Both the position numbers and the translations under genes were made by a program. The notes under the pieces were generated by a model. That model saw only the letters and a list, made by a program, of their open reading frames with translations, did no database searches and was not told the origin of the DNA. A DNA stretch of 50,936 bases from Chloroflexota bacterium (lineage in GTDB: Bacteria > Chloroflexota > Anaerolineae > Aggregatilineales > Phototrophicaceae). The stretch is from positions 1-50,936 of the forward strand of contig JAPOYS010000053.1 in the NCBI GenBank assembly GCA_026706455.1, written 5' to 3'. Below are positions 25,133-34,093 of this stretch, one piece after another (positions within the stretch are counted from its first letter, which is position 1; each line of letters starts with the position of its first letter).

Positions 25133-25885
25133 TTAGTCCCCAAAATACACCTCGCGCACGGTCGCGTGATCGCTGATCTCGGCGGCGCTGCCACCTGCCA
25201 ACAGGTTGCCCAGGTGCATCACGTAGACATAATCGACGAAATCGAAGAGGATCTCCAACCGGTGCTCGACGATCAGCAGCGTGATGCCATGGTCATCGCG
25301 CAGGCGGGCGATCTGCCGAAAGATATCGTAAGCCAGCTTCGGCGCGACGCCGGCCGTCGGCTCATCCAGCAGCAGCAGCTTCGGCGCGCCCATCAAAGCG
25401 CGGGCGATCTCCAGCAGCTTCATCTGCCCGCCGGACAGGTCCGAAGCCAGCGTATCATAATAGGGCAGGAGCTGCACTTGGCGCAGAACCTCCATCGCCG
25501 CTAGGGCGTGAGCGCGCTCTTCCCGCTGCCAGGTAGACCAGCGCGGCGCGTACCAGGGCCGCTCGCCGCGTTGCCCTTTGACCGGCAGCAGCAGATTGTC
25601 GAGTACGGTCATCTTGAAATAGAGCGTCGGCTCCTGATAACCGCGGGCGATGCCCTTGTGAAAGACGGCATCGGCGGACAGGCCGCTGATATCTTCGCCG
25701 GCGAAGATGACCTGGCCGGCCGTCAGATCGATTGTGCCGGCGATCAGATTGATCAGTGTGCTTTTGCCCGAGCCGTTGGGGCCGATCAGCCCGATGATGG
25801 CGCCCTCCGGCACGTTCAGCGAGACATCGTCCACCGCGCGCAGGCCGCCGAAGTCCTTGCGCAGGTGTTTCAGTTCGAGGAGCAT
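25133..25885 (-). CDS. livG: Branched-chain amino acid ABC transporter ATPase LivG
   Basis: First ATPase of the importer, 250 residues. Walker A GPNGSGKST, Q-loop ARGYQEPTLYFKMTVLDNL, signature LSGGQMKLLEIARALM, Walker B LLLDEPTAGVAP, switch His VEHRLE, and the LivG-type C-terminal extension ending VREVYFGD. The ATG at 25885 has GAGGGGGG at 5-base spacing; that G-run is the terminus of the repeat just upstream, as for livF. Cytoplasmic partner of LivF at the inner face of LivH and LivM. Confidence 0.96.
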   Translation of the reverse strand: MLLELKHLRKDFGGLRAVDDVSLNVPEGAIIGLIGPNGSGKSTLINLIAGTIDLTAGQVIFAGEDISGLSADAVFHKGIARGYQEPTLYFKMTVLDNLLLPVKGQRGERPWYAPRWSTWQREERAHALAAMEVLRQVQLLPYYDTLASDLSGGQMKLLEIARALMGAPKLLLLDEPTAGVAPKLAYDIFRQIARLRDDHGITLLIVEHRLEILFDFVDYVYVMHLGNLLAGGSAAEISDHATVREVYFGD

Positions 25886-25888
25886 GTC

Positions 25889-26073
25889 TACCCCCCTCTA
25901 AATCTCCCCCCATTGCAATGGAGGGAGACTTTGCCTGCGCACAAGGTCATGCGGCTGTAAAGCGCATCCACATTCATGAAGTATCTCGTCCGCTTTATCA
26001 CGTCTCTCGCATAGCTCCCCCTCCCTGATGCTTCGGATGCCCGCCATCTCTATGGCGGGAGGGGGTTGGCGGT
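25889..26073. repeat. Composite spacer repeat, family II, spanning the livM end and livM-livG gap
   Basis: Left half at 25889-25931 (CCCCCCTCTAAATCTCCCCCC-ATTGCAAT-GGAGGGAGA) and right half at 26015-26073 (CTCCCCCTCCCTGATGCTTCGGATGCCCGCCATCTC...). The right half is read through as the last residues of LivM. Confidence 0.75.
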
Positions 26074-27134
26074 TGGTTAGATGCTCCAATGGCGCGCCGT
26101 ACCACATCATGCGCGTTCGTCGTCAAGCGGGATTCGGGCAGCAATCCCGTCGGCCGGTAGCGCAGCATGAGCAGGAGGATGAGGCCGAAGGCGATGAAGC
26201 GCACGTAGTTGAATTCGATTTCGGAGCCGCTCATATTCAGCGCGATCGCCCCCACCTGCGTGAAGCGATCCAGGATGGCGATCAGCGCCGCGCCGAGCAG
26301 GGCGCCGCGGTTGTTGCCGATCCCGCCGAGCACGACCATGACCCAAATATCCAGCGTCAGGTTGACGACATAATCGTTGGTGTTGACGAATCCGGTGTTC
26401 AGGGCGAAGAGCACGCCCCCAACGGCGGCGATGGCCGAGCCGATCAGCATGATCTGCGCCCGCGCAAGCGATATGCCCTTGCCCAGACCGCGCGTCACAT
26501 CTTCATTCTCGCGCAGGCCCTTCAGCATGCGGCCATAAGGCGAATGCGCCAGTCGTTGGCTGTAGACGTAGGCGACCAGCGCCAGCGCCAAGCACAGGAG
26601 CATAAAGAGTAAGGAACTGCTGTGGGGATCGCGGAGAAAATAAAAGGGCTGCGCCACGCCGGAAATCCCGTTGTGGGAGCAGATGAAGTCATCAGCGCCG
26701 CGCACGACGATCCGCACCGTCTCGCCGCCCACCAGCAGCACCAGCGCCAGGAACCACTCCTCTTTCAGCCGCAGGGTGACATAAGACACGGCGAAGCCAA
26801 CCGCGCCGGATACTATCGCGGCGATCAAGAACGTAAGCCCCAGGTTGATGAAGCCGGCGAGGGGCTGCGCGGCCATGATCTCGGAGCGCAGTTGCAGCGC
26901 TTGGCCCATCGTCGGTCCACAGGGGTGGACGCTTTCCAATCCGGCCAGTAGCGGCAGGACGCGCGTGTAGGTAATGCCGGCGGTATAAGCGCCGATGGAG
27001 ACGAAGAGGGCCTGCCCGAAGTTGGGCACGCCGGCGATGCCATACTCCAGATTCAGGCTGATCGCCATCAAACTGTAGATGCCGAATAATGTCAGAATGG
27101 CGATGGCGGTAGCGCCGATGTCGATATTGATCAT
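25998..27134 (-). CDS. livM: Branched-chain amino acid ABC transporter permease LivM
   Basis: Inner-membrane permease of 378 residues with about ten hydrophobic helices. Family hallmarks are SLNLEYGIAGVPNFGQALFVSIGAY near the start, GLRENEDVTRGLGKGI in the cytoplasmic coupling loop and VLGGIGNNRGALLGAAL. The ATG at 27134 overlaps the livH stop (ATGA); a frame extending further upstream is not real. The normal protein seems to end near RYRPTGLLPESR; the following tail, rich in Pro, His, Gly and Arg, is encoded by the family II repeat at 26015-26073, so the repeat has replaced the natural terminus. Confidence 0.95.
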   Translation of the reverse strand: MINIDIGATAIAILTLFGIYSLMAISLNLEYGIAGVPNFGQALFVSIGAYTAGITYTRVLPLLAGLESVHPCGPTMGQALQLRSEIMAAQPLAGFINLGLTFLIAAIVSGAVGFAVSYVTLRLKEEWFLALVLLVGGETVRIVVRGADDFICSHNGISGVAQPFYFLRDPHSSSLLFMLLCLALALVAYVYSQRLAHSPYGRMLKGLRENEDVTRGLGKGISLARAQIMLIGSAIAAVGGVLFALNTGFVNTNDYVVNLTLDIWVMVVLGGIGNNRGALLGAALIAILDRFTQVGAIALNMSGSEIEFNYVRFIAFGLILLLMLRYRPTGLLPESRLTTNAHDVVRRAIGASNQPPTPSRHRDGGHPKHQGGGAMRET

Positions 27135-28051
27135 CGCTGCAGCTTCCCGCCGCGCTTGAGCAACTGGGTGAAGCCACCCGGGCGTATGAGCAGCACGGCG
27201 ATGATGATGATGAAGGGTATCGCCGGCTTGTAGGCCAGGTCGAGGCCGAAGCTGTAATTGAGGAATAGTATGACGGTGTTTTCGGAAAAGGCGACCACAT
27301 AGGCGCCGATGATTGTGCCGGAAAAGCTCGACAGGCCGCCCAGGATCGCGGCGGCGAATACGGAGATGATGGCGGCCCAGCCCATTAGCGGATTGACAGC
27401 GGTCTGCAAACTCCATAGCGCGCCGGCCACGCCGGCCAAACCGCCGACCAGCAGCCAGGTGCTGTTCTTGACGCGTTCGACCGGAATGCCGATGACCCGC
27501 GCCAGATTGATGTTGTTGGCCAGCGCCCGCATCTCGCGCCCCAATGGCGTGGCATTGAGCAGCAGCGTCAACAGGATCACCAGCGCGATCGTGGTTGGCA
27601 CAACCCAGGCGAAGATATTGCTGAGGATCAGGAAGCCTTCGCGATAGAGTACCTGCAAGGGAATGCCGATACGCAGATCGAAGAGATTGAAGTAGTCGGC
27701 CATGGTGAACAAGATGTAGCGGATAATCAAGCCGACGGCGAAGGAAGCCAGGATGAGCGTGTACAGGGAGACCTCGCGCGATTCGAGAGGCTTGAAAACA
27801 GCCAAATGGCTAAGGAGGGCGGTCAGCGCTCCCACGAGGAAAGCGGCGGACATTATGGCGATTGGATTTTGCGCGCCGGAGAGAGAGACGATCAATGCGG
27901 CGTAGGCGCCGGCGGTGAAATAATCGGCATGGGCGAAGTTCGGCAGCTTCATCACGCTAAAAGTCAGGGTGATGCCCAGCGCCATGAGCGCGTACAGGCT
28001 GCCGATTTGGATGGAGTTGACGAGCGATGTCGTGAGCAGGGCAGGCGGCAT
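27131..28051 (-). CDS. livH: Branched-chain amino acid ABC transporter permease LivH
   Basis: Inner-membrane permease, 306 residues, about eight helices. It has the usual SLYALMALGITLTFSVMKLPNFAHADYF opening (only part listed as evidence: NFAHADYFTAGAY), the coupling-loop residues MRALANNINLARVIGI and the conserved AILGGLSSFSGTIIGAY near the end. Its partner LivM overlaps by four bases. GAGA lies 7 bases before the ATG. A family II repeat separates it from the binding protein gene upstream. Confidence 0.96.
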   Translation of the reverse strand: MPPALLTTSLVNSIQIGSLYALMALGITLTFSVMKLPNFAHADYFTAGAYAALIVSLSGAQNPIAIMSAAFLVGALTALLSHLAVFKPLESREVSLYTLILASFAVGLIIRYILFTMADYFNLFDLRIGIPLQVLYREGFLILSNIFAWVVPTTIALVILLTLLLNATPLGREMRALANNINLARVIGIPVERVKNSTWLLVGGLAGVAGALWSLQTAVNPLMGWAAIISVFAAAILGGLSSFSGTIIGAYVVAFSENTVILFLNYSFGLDLAYKPAIPFIIIIAVLLIRPGGFTQLLKRGGKLQR

Positions 28052-28079
28052 GGCTGTCTCTCATCCCAGATTCCGAGTC

Positions 28080-28200
28080 ACATCCCCCACCCTAAATCCC
28101 TCCCCCAAAATGAGGGAGGGACTTCAAATCACCTTAACTCCCCTCCCCTCCTTGTGGGGGAAGGGGTCGGGGGATGCGGGTCGGAGTGGGGGCATCCCCC
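28080..28200. repeat. Composite spacer repeat, family II, between binding protein gene and livH
   Basis: CCCCCACCCTAAATCCCTCCC-CCAAAATG-AGGGAGGGACTT, then CCCCTCCCC...GGGGGAAGGGGTCGGGGG and a final GGGGGCATCCCCC hairpin. It is close to the copy at 15331-15425. Confidence 0.75.
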
Positions 28201-28207
28201 AAAGGCG

Positions 28208-29410
28208 CTATTTATAGGTGATTGTATCGCTGTTGCCGTCGTAGGTGCCGATAACCTCGAAGCCGGAGCCATCTTCCCGCACCTGGCGGATACCGTAACT
28301 GGCGATCGCCTGGTCGCCATTCTCGTCGAGAAAGGCCTGCACGGCAGTGCCGATGTAGTGGTTGCTGATGAAGGGCAGCATGGATTTGACGGCGGCGCCG
28401 TCGTTGCCGGCGGCCAGCATGGTCAGCATGGCTATGTTGGCGGCGTCGAAGGCATAGTTGGTGAAGATGCCCGGTTCCTTGTCGAACATGGCGACGAAAT
28501 CGGCATTGAAGATCGGCGTGAGCGGCGTGACATCGGCCGATTGGGATACGGTGACGAAATCCGCATTGGCCAATGTTTGCGCGTGGCCGGGATCTTCGAG
28601 CATCTCATCCGATGTCATCGCTTCATTGCCCAGCCACTGCACCGATGTGAGGATTGGGTCTATCTGCGCGACTTGCACAAAGGCTTCTGCCGCGCCGGGG
28701 AAGCAGACACAGAAGAAGCCGGCGTTATCGCCGAATCCCGCGAGGGCGGCGCTGACGGCTGCCGCTTCGGCCGAAAGTTCAGTCGATTGTGGCGCGTAGC
28801 CAAACGAAGCGACTTCGCCACCGCCACTGGCTTGGTAATTCTTGATGAACTGTTCATTCATGCCATTGCCAAAGGGATCGTCGACATAGAGCACGACCAT
28901 ATTCTCGTGGCCGCGTTCGAGGGCGATGGTGGCGAATGCTTTGGACGAAAAGGTGTCGGGCGGGTAGATGACGCGGAAGATATTGTCGCCCGGGATGGAT
29001 GCCGCCGGACCGCTCGAGGCCATCGCGACAATGACGACGCCGTTTTCATCGGCGAATTGCTTGGCGCCCAGTACTTCGCTGGTGGTCAAGGGACCGACGA
29101 CAACTTGCGCGCCGGTGGTCTGGACGATGGTCTGCAAGGCGCGGGCGGCGCCTTCCGGCGTCTGTTCGGTATCGGCGCTGGCGGTCTCAAAGCGGATTGA
29201 TGAACCGGCCGCCTCGAGTTCGGCATTCATCTGCGCCACTGCCAGGTCAATACCGCGTTCAAAGTCTTGGCCGAAGGTGCCGAATGAGCCGGTGAACGGC
29301 AAGGCGACGCCCAGCACGTAGGTCTCCATGTCATCCTGGGCGCCCACGTTGACGCCCAAGCTTATCGTCAGCATGACGAACAAGGTGATAATCAGATACT
29401 TCTTGATCAT
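28208..29410 (-). CDS. Branched-chain amino acid ABC transporter substrate-binding protein
   Basis: Periplasmic-binding-protein fold, type I (Peripla_BP_6), 400 residues. The signal peptide starts MIKKYLIITLFVMLTISLG and is probably cleaved after GAQ. Typical blocks are LGVALPFTGSFGTFGQDFERG, the AQVVVGPLTTSEV strand and DNIFRVIYPPDTFSSKAFA. An in-frame ATG at 29437 is possible, but 29410 gives the proper signal-peptide start and has AAGGGA upstream. First gene of the liv operon, with a good promoter 50 bases before it. The ligand may be branched-chain amino acids, amides or urea; this is not decidable here. Confidence 0.95.
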   Translation of the reverse strand: MIKKYLIITLFVMLTISLGVNVGAQDDMETYVLGVALPFTGSFGTFGQDFERGIDLAVAQMNAELEAAGSSIRFETASADTEQTPEGAARALQTIVQTTGAQVVVGPLTTSEVLGAKQFADENGVVIVAMASSGPAASIPGDNIFRVIYPPDTFSSKAFATIALERGHENMVVLYVDDPFGNGMNEQFIKNYQASGGGEVASFGYAPQSTELSAEAAAVSAALAGFGDNAGFFCVCFPGAAEAFVQVAQIDPILTSVQWLGNEAMTSDEMLEDPGHAQTLANADFVTVSQSADVTPLTPIFNADFVAMFDKEPGIFTNYAFDAANIAMLTMLAAGNDGAAVKSMLPFISNHYIGTAVQAFLDENGDQAIASYGIRQVREDGSGFEVIGTYDGNSDTITYK

Positions 29411-29455
29411 TGCGATTTTCCCTTCTATCAGATTCATAGCTAAACGACAGCAGAA

Positions 29456-29484
29456 AGTATAACGAGACTGGGGCGGCAGGGCAA
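29456..29484 (-). promoter_or_regulatory. Probable promoter of the liv operon
   Basis: Minus strand TTGCCC (29479-29484), 17 bases, TATACT (29456-29461), about 45 bases before the binding protein's ATG. Confidence 0.48.
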
Positions 29485-29540
29485 CGAGCTAATTCAGGCG
29501 CGATGACTACCAGGTTTGGGCGAACTGGCTCGGTCTTGCA

Positions 29541-30560
29541 TTAACGCGACAGCCAGCCTCGCAACGCCGGGATGACTCGCGTGCCGATAAGATGTATGCC
29601 GGTGGCGGCTTCTGTGACGCCGTGGGGCGTACCCAGCTCAATGCGTTGGGCGCCGGCGTCGTAAAGACGCTCGCAGTGAGCGACGATATCAGCCGGCTCC
29701 CCGGCAAACAAGAATCGATCGAGGATGTCATCGGGGATTAGCCGGGCCGCCTCGTCGTCTTCGCCGGCGTTGACGCAGGCTTGGATTCGAGTCATAAGCT
29801 GCGGGTCGATATCCAGTGTGGGGTCCAACTTCGACACGATCGGCATGTAGAGCGACACCGCCTTGCGCGCCACCCAGCGGGCCGCCTCGCGATCCCCATC
29901 GATGACCGAGACCGCGCCTATTACGATATTGACCGTCCCTTTCGGGCGTCCGGCGCGCGCCTCGCCAAGGGAGATATAGTCCGCGATCAGCGGGATGACA
30001 GCGGGATTGGCTGAGCCGCCGATCTTGACCTCGTCAGCGACCTCACCGGCCAGCGCCGCCAGCTTCGCGCCCCAAGTGCCGATCTGGAGCGGTATCTCCT
30101 CGCCGGGCAGGGGATAGGGCGCGCGGACATGTTCGGCGATTTGAAATACTTCTCCCTCGTAGCCGGCTGATTCGCCCGCCAGCAGCGCCCGGATGATGTC
30201 GATCGCTTCTCGCATGGCGCGAATCGGCGGGTCCAGTTCCCGGATGCCATGTTCCGCCAGCCAGCCGCCGCGCACCAGCCCCAGATAGACGCCGGCCTGC
30301 GCCAGATCAGCCAGCAGAGCCGTCCCCGCGGCGATATCCAGCGGGTGCATGCGCGAAGGCGGCACTCCCGCCGGACCAAGCCGCGCCCGCTTGATATGTG
30401 GCGCCATCAGCAGCAGCGGTCCAAAGCTGGGATGATAGGGCGCGTCGCAATAGACCGTGACCGCATCAAAGGCGTATTGATCAACCAGCTTTGCCAGATT
30501 GATGTACTCCCGGGCGCGTTTGTCGGTCTGAAAGGCGATGCTCAGTTCGCGTTTTGCCAT
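29541..30560 (-). CDS. LLM-class flavin/F420-dependent oxidoreductase
   Basis: Luciferase-like TIM barrel monooxygenase or F420-dependent reductase, 339 residues. Recognisable are the N-terminal LAKLVDQYAFDAVTVY, PHIKRARLGPAGV, the GVYLGLVRGGW loop and IPLQIGTWGAKLAALAGEVADEVKIGG, a conserved flavin-site block, with a C-terminal HLIGTRVIPALRGW. The ATG at 30560 has GAGGTG at 6 bases. A TATAAT on the minus strand at 30601-30606 suggests its own promoter. Not in an operon with liv (opposite end, separate promoter). Cytoplasmic; the substrate is unknown. A second LLM gene at 35985-36986 is only distantly similar. Confidence 0.9.
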   Translation of the reverse strand: MAKRELSIAFQTDKRAREYINLAKLVDQYAFDAVTVYCDAPYHPSFGPLLLMAPHIKRARLGPAGVPPSRMHPLDIAAGTALLADLAQAGVYLGLVRGGWLAEHGIRELDPPIRAMREAIDIIRALLAGESAGYEGEVFQIAEHVRAPYPLPGEEIPLQIGTWGAKLAALAGEVADEVKIGGSANPAVIPLIADYISLGEARAGRPKGTVNIVIGAVSVIDGDREAARWVARKAVSLYMPIVSKLDPTLDIDPQLMTRIQACVNAGEDDEAARLIPDDILDRFLFAGEPADIVAHCERLYDAGAQRIELGTPHGVTEAATGIHLIGTRVIPALRGWLSR

Positions 30561-30716
30561 TAGCGCACCTCATTAGGTATCATGTCCATCGTCCTCGACT
30601 ATTATAGCGAGCGCTAGCGTTTCTGAAGTAACCCTCGTTTGTAATGGTTGCGACGCGAAGCCGATTATGTTAATGTTAAGAGTGTTAAATCTGATTTAAT
30701 GGGATGCGCGATCATT

Positions 30717-31163
30717 ATGAGCGACAAGGGTGAGTTGACACTGGACGAAATGAAGGCGGAGCGGAAACGCCTGGCGACGGCGCGCGGCTTGTTAACGCGT
30801 GAACGCAACAAACTCGCTGTCGAACGTGAGCAGTTGGAAGCACTGCGGCTGGAACTGCGCGAGGCCCAGGCGGACCTCGCCGCTCGAAAGCAGCAGATCG
30901 AAGAGTCGCAGGCGGCGTTGCGCGCTGGAGAAGCTGAAGTGAGCGAGCTCCGCCTCGGGCTGGACGATGCGGAAGTGCAACTGGCAGACGCGCGGGACGA
31001 GATAAAAACCTTGCGCAAGAAGGCCTTCAAGGCTATTCGCAAGAAAGCGAAGAAATACGCCAGCAAGAAAGCGCAAAAGAAACTCGCCAAGGCACGAGCA
31101 AAAATCCAGAAATTGGAAAAGGCGGCCCGTATCGCGCAAGCCGTTGTTGAGCCGCCTCAGTGA
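30717..31163 (+). CDS. Coiled-coil protein with Lys/Ala-rich C-terminus, unknown function
   Basis: I do not recognise a family. From the ATG at 30717 the 148 residues are one continuous heptad-rich helix: LEALRLELREAQADLAARK is typical. Then comes a strongly basic stretch, KAFKAIRKKAKKYASKKAQK, ending in a short EKAARIAQAVVEPPQ. There is no signal peptide or membrane segment. A basic coiled coil could bind nucleic acid or polyanions or be structural; none of this is shown. The ribosome binding site is poor; the in-frame ATG at 30699 and TTG at 30648 are alternatives. It stands alone between a divergent and a convergent gene. Confidence 0.7.
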   Translation: MSDKGELTLDEMKAERKRLATARGLLTRERNKLAVEREQLEALRLELREAQADLAARKQQIEESQAALRAGEAEVSELRLGLDDAEVQLADARDEIKTLRKKAFKAIRKKAKKYASKKAQKKLAKARAKIQKLEKAARIAQAVVEPPQ

Positions 31164-31177
31164 GTTGATCCCGCGAT

Positions 31178-32101
31178 TCAACCAAATATGCTCAGCGGCA
31201 TGTGAAAGGCGACGACCCAGTTCGGCGCGTCGACGATCTCGGCGATCTTCAAATCACCGGCGACGCTGCATATGCAGTAGGCCTGACTCTCGCTCAAGCC
31301 ATGATTCGCTATCAGCCAGTCGATCATATAGCGCACGGCATTCTTGGCGTTCTCCATCAGATCCGGCCCATGCGCGGTCGTGATGTGGTAACCGGCGCTG
31401 TCGGTTTTGGTCATCGGGCTGGGGCGCTGAATCTGCAACTCTTGGATCGCCAGATCCTTGCGCACATTGAAGCGCATGGTGACGGTCATGGGCGACTCGA
31501 TGCCGGTCCCGCTGACCTCGCCTTGACCCTGGGCGGCATGGCAGTCGCCGGTGGAGAAGAGCGCGCCCTCCGCCAGCACGGGCAGCCAGAAGGTGCTGCC
31601 CACGACCAGATCGCGGATATCGACATTGCCGCCGTTGATGCGGGGCGGAACCGTATTCAGCCGTCCCGCTTCCGCCGGGGCCACGCCGACGCAGCCGGGA
31701 AAGGGCTCGAAGGGCAGCCTGATGCCCGCCAGGCCGAAGTGGCAGGTATCGCCGTCCAGCTCCCAGTGATGAATAAAGGCGAAGTCGAAATCTTCCTGCA
31801 GCAGACCGAAGGCGGGGATATGCCCGGTCCAGCCCCAGCCCTTATGCCGCATATCGAGGATCTCCACCTCGAGCGCATCGCCAAGGGCGGCGTCATTGAT
31901 ATAAATGGAGCCGGTCAAGGCATGCACCAGGCTGAAGTCGATGTTGGCCAGATCGCCATGCGTCGATTCGGCCCTCAGTTGGCCCACCGGCTCGGCGCAT
32001 TCGATGACGACCACATCGCCGGGATCGATCGTCAGGCGCGGCGTCACCGAATTGTCCCAGAAGGGCTGCGTCACGCTGTCGTCAAGATAATGTTCCGCCA
32101 T
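31178..32101 (-). CDS. Acetamidase/formamidase family protein
   Basis: Hydrolyses short amides to ammonia and acid, a cytoplasmic enzyme family. 307 residues from the ATG at 32101 (GGAG 6 bases upstream). Family segments: LTIDPGDVVVIECAEP, GSIYINDAALGDALEVEI, the highly conserved GDCHAAQGQGEVSGTGIE (residues around 195) and the C-terminal YCICSVAGDLKIAEIVD. The frame continues 14 codons further upstream without a better start. It follows the SH3b repeat-protein gene by about 40 bases but may have its own promoter. Whether formamide, acetamide or another amide is used cannot be said. Confidence 0.93.
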   Translation of the reverse strand: MAEHYLDDSVTQPFWDNSVTPRLTIDPGDVVVIECAEPVGQLRAESTHGDLANIDFSLVHALTGSIYINDAALGDALEVEILDMRHKGWGWTGHIPAFGLLQEDFDFAFIHHWELDGDTCHFGLAGIRLPFEPFPGCVGVAPAEAGRLNTVPPRINGGNVDIRDLVVGSTFWLPVLAEGALFSTGDCHAAQGQGEVSGTGIESPMTVTMRFNVRKDLAIQELQIQRPSPMTKTDSAGYHITTAHGPDLMENAKNAVRYMIDWLIANHGLSESQAYCICSVAGDLKIAEIVDAPNWVVAFHMPLSIFG

Positions 32102-32142
32102 AATGTTCTCCCTAAAACTCGGCCAAAGAGGCACAGAGGTCA

Positions 32143-33933
32143 TCAGCCCGGCCGCGTCTTGCTGACCAGGAAACCGGCAATGTAGCCGGTAGCGCCGCCC
32201 TCCAATCGCAGTTCATACCAGTCGCCTGAATCGTCCACGACAGTCAGCGCGTCGCCAGGCCGCGCCGTGGCGACAATGTTGCAATCGGTGGAGGCGCAGG
32301 AGCGGATATTAGCGTAGGGATTGGCGGTGACGTAGTAGGTTTTGGCTGCCGACGCTTGGGCTTGTCCAGCGACCGTCGTATCGGTGAGCGCCTTTCGCAT
32401 GTGGTCAAATGCGGTTAAGTCATTACGCACATTCGCGATATAAAGATTGTCGTCCAAGTCCACGCCAGCAGTGTCCATAGCGAGCATAACCGCCCAGTCG
32501 CTTGCGATCTGCCGCATGATGAGCCCGAGTTCCAGCGCTTCCTGACAGCGGGGCAATTGCTCCCAGAGACGCGCTCTGAACGCCAGCGATTGATCGTAGT
32601 GCGCTAACAGGTCGGCGAAAGTTTCTATCGCAAAAGCAGCATCCACAAAGGCGCGAAAGTCGGGTAGCACATAACCTAACATGAAGGCGATTTCGCCGGC
32701 TCGGCAGGCGGATACCTCTCGCTCGTCCGGCGAAGGCCCAACGATCCCCTCAACCTCTGCCAGGTAGTCGGCTGTTTTTTCTACCCAAGCGACAAGCGCG
32801 TCCGATGCGCTCAACAAGTCCTCGGCGAAAGGATTCCGCTGCCCCTGGCGACCCAAGGTGAAATATGCAGCATAAGCGGCGTTGGCGCCGAGATGCTCTC
32901 TCGCCACCCAGCCAATTTTAAATAGTTCGGCGCAGAAGGGTATGCGCGAGAGCAGATCATCGCGCAATTCGATATGCGCTTCAGCATAGTCTGCCAAGTC
33001 AATTCCTGACTCGCCCGGTTGGGTTTTGTCCAAAACGTCCAGGACCTCATAAATTGAGATCTTGTAGGCGACTGTGATTTCGACTGAGTTGCAGGGCGGC
33101 AACTCGCTGGGTGTGCCTAGAGCGAGCACGGTGGCGCCCGCGTATTCGGGACGCGTGAGCTTGAGATCGGCGCGCCAGGTTTTCAGGACTTCCCGCGCCT
33201 TATCGGCCGCCTCATTGTACGGGTTGTCTTCGCCCGTTATACCCGCATGATTGAGAGCAAATTCCGCCGCGGTGTCACTTGCGGCTTTCGTCAAATGGAA
33301 GCCTAGTTCAATCGCTTCGAGACATTCAGGTATTTTGGGCAGATTCTCCTCGCGCCATTCCAGCACCCGGTCCACGGCGACGAGCCATCGGTCCTCACCG
33401 ATTAAGCCATAGGCTCGCGTATGTGTTAAACCGAAGCGCTGCACCAGCCCTTCCAGCGCGTTTATCTCGCTTGCCGCGCAGGCGCGGATGCTCCGATCGT
33501 CTTCTGTCATCTCATCTCGCGAAGGGAGATCCCGCACCCGATCGACTCCTGCGCGCCGTGTATCATCCGGGCTCGGCAGGCGAAGCGTATAGGGATTGGC
33601 GCTATCGGGCACATCTGCTCTCTGCAAGGCGATTTGTCCGAGCGTATCGGTCAATAGCGAAAAGTCCTCTCGTTGCATTTCAATCGCCTCGGCGCAAAGG
33701 GGCAGCAGCGAGATACTGTTCTCTTGCGTTGCGAGCACGTCTGACGCGTGTTGGACCACGTCGTCAAGCGTAGTTAACGGACCGGTCGGCATGACGAAGT
33801 AATCGAGCAGCGTGTTGAGCACGACCAGCACTTCTTCCTCGCTACAGTTGGGAAAGCCATCCTCCTGCCCACGCGCGACCGAAACTATCGTCAGGAGCAA
33901 TAACAAGCTGAATAAGACGCATCTTCGAAACAT
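32143..33933 (-). CDS. Secreted four-repeat protein with C-terminal SH3b domain (paralogue A)
   Basis: 596 residues. A signal peptide (MFRRCVLFSLLLLLTIVSVARG) is followed by four copies of an alpha-helical unit of about 120 residues, starting near residues 30, 150, 280 and 410. Each unit has a first cysteine (NCSEEE, ACAASE, PCNSVE, ACRAGE) and about 50 residues later a second in LPxCxEAxEL, then NPY or a variant (NPYTL, NPYNE, NPFAE, NLYIA). A bacterial SH3 domain (ANIRSCASTDCNIV...GDWYELRLEGGATGYI) ends the protein, as in cell-wall or matrix binding proteins. I do not know a named domain for the repeat. Paired cysteines suggest one disulfide per unit. Upstream AGAGGAAA precedes the ATG. Confidence 0.85.
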   Translation of the reverse strand: MFRRCVLFSLLLLLTIVSVARGQEDGFPNCSEEEVLVVLNTLLDYFVMPTGPLTTLDDVVQHASDVLATQENSISLLPLCAEAIEMQREDFSLLTDTLGQIALQRADVPDSANPYTLRLPSPDDTRRAGVDRVRDLPSRDEMTEDDRSIRACAASEINALEGLVQRFGLTHTRAYGLIGEDRWLVAVDRVLEWREENLPKIPECLEAIELGFHLTKAASDTAAEFALNHAGITGEDNPYNEAADKAREVLKTWRADLKLTRPEYAGATVLALGTPSELPPCNSVEITVAYKISIYEVLDVLDKTQPGESGIDLADYAEAHIELRDDLLSRIPFCAELFKIGWVAREHLGANAAYAAYFTLGRQGQRNPFAEDLLSASDALVAWVEKTADYLAEVEGIVGPSPDEREVSACRAGEIAFMLGYVLPDFRAFVDAAFAIETFADLLAHYDQSLAFRARLWEQLPRCQEALELGLIMRQIASDWAVMLAMDTAGVDLDDNLYIANVRNDLTAFDHMRKALTDTTVAGQAQASAAKTYYVTANPYANIRSCASTDCNIVATARPGDALTVVDDSGDWYELRLEGGATGYIAGFLVSKTRPG

Positions 33934-34093
33934 CAGCTTTCCTCTGTAAGCGATATTCTTAGGCCAGACTGTATCATTAGAGGCTGTACGTTACAAACGC
34001 AACTCCAAGATGGTCAACATGTTTCCGCCTTGCGTCCGTATCATACGACCTCCTGGGGCGGTGAACCAATACCCAGCAAGCCCTGATCTCGGT

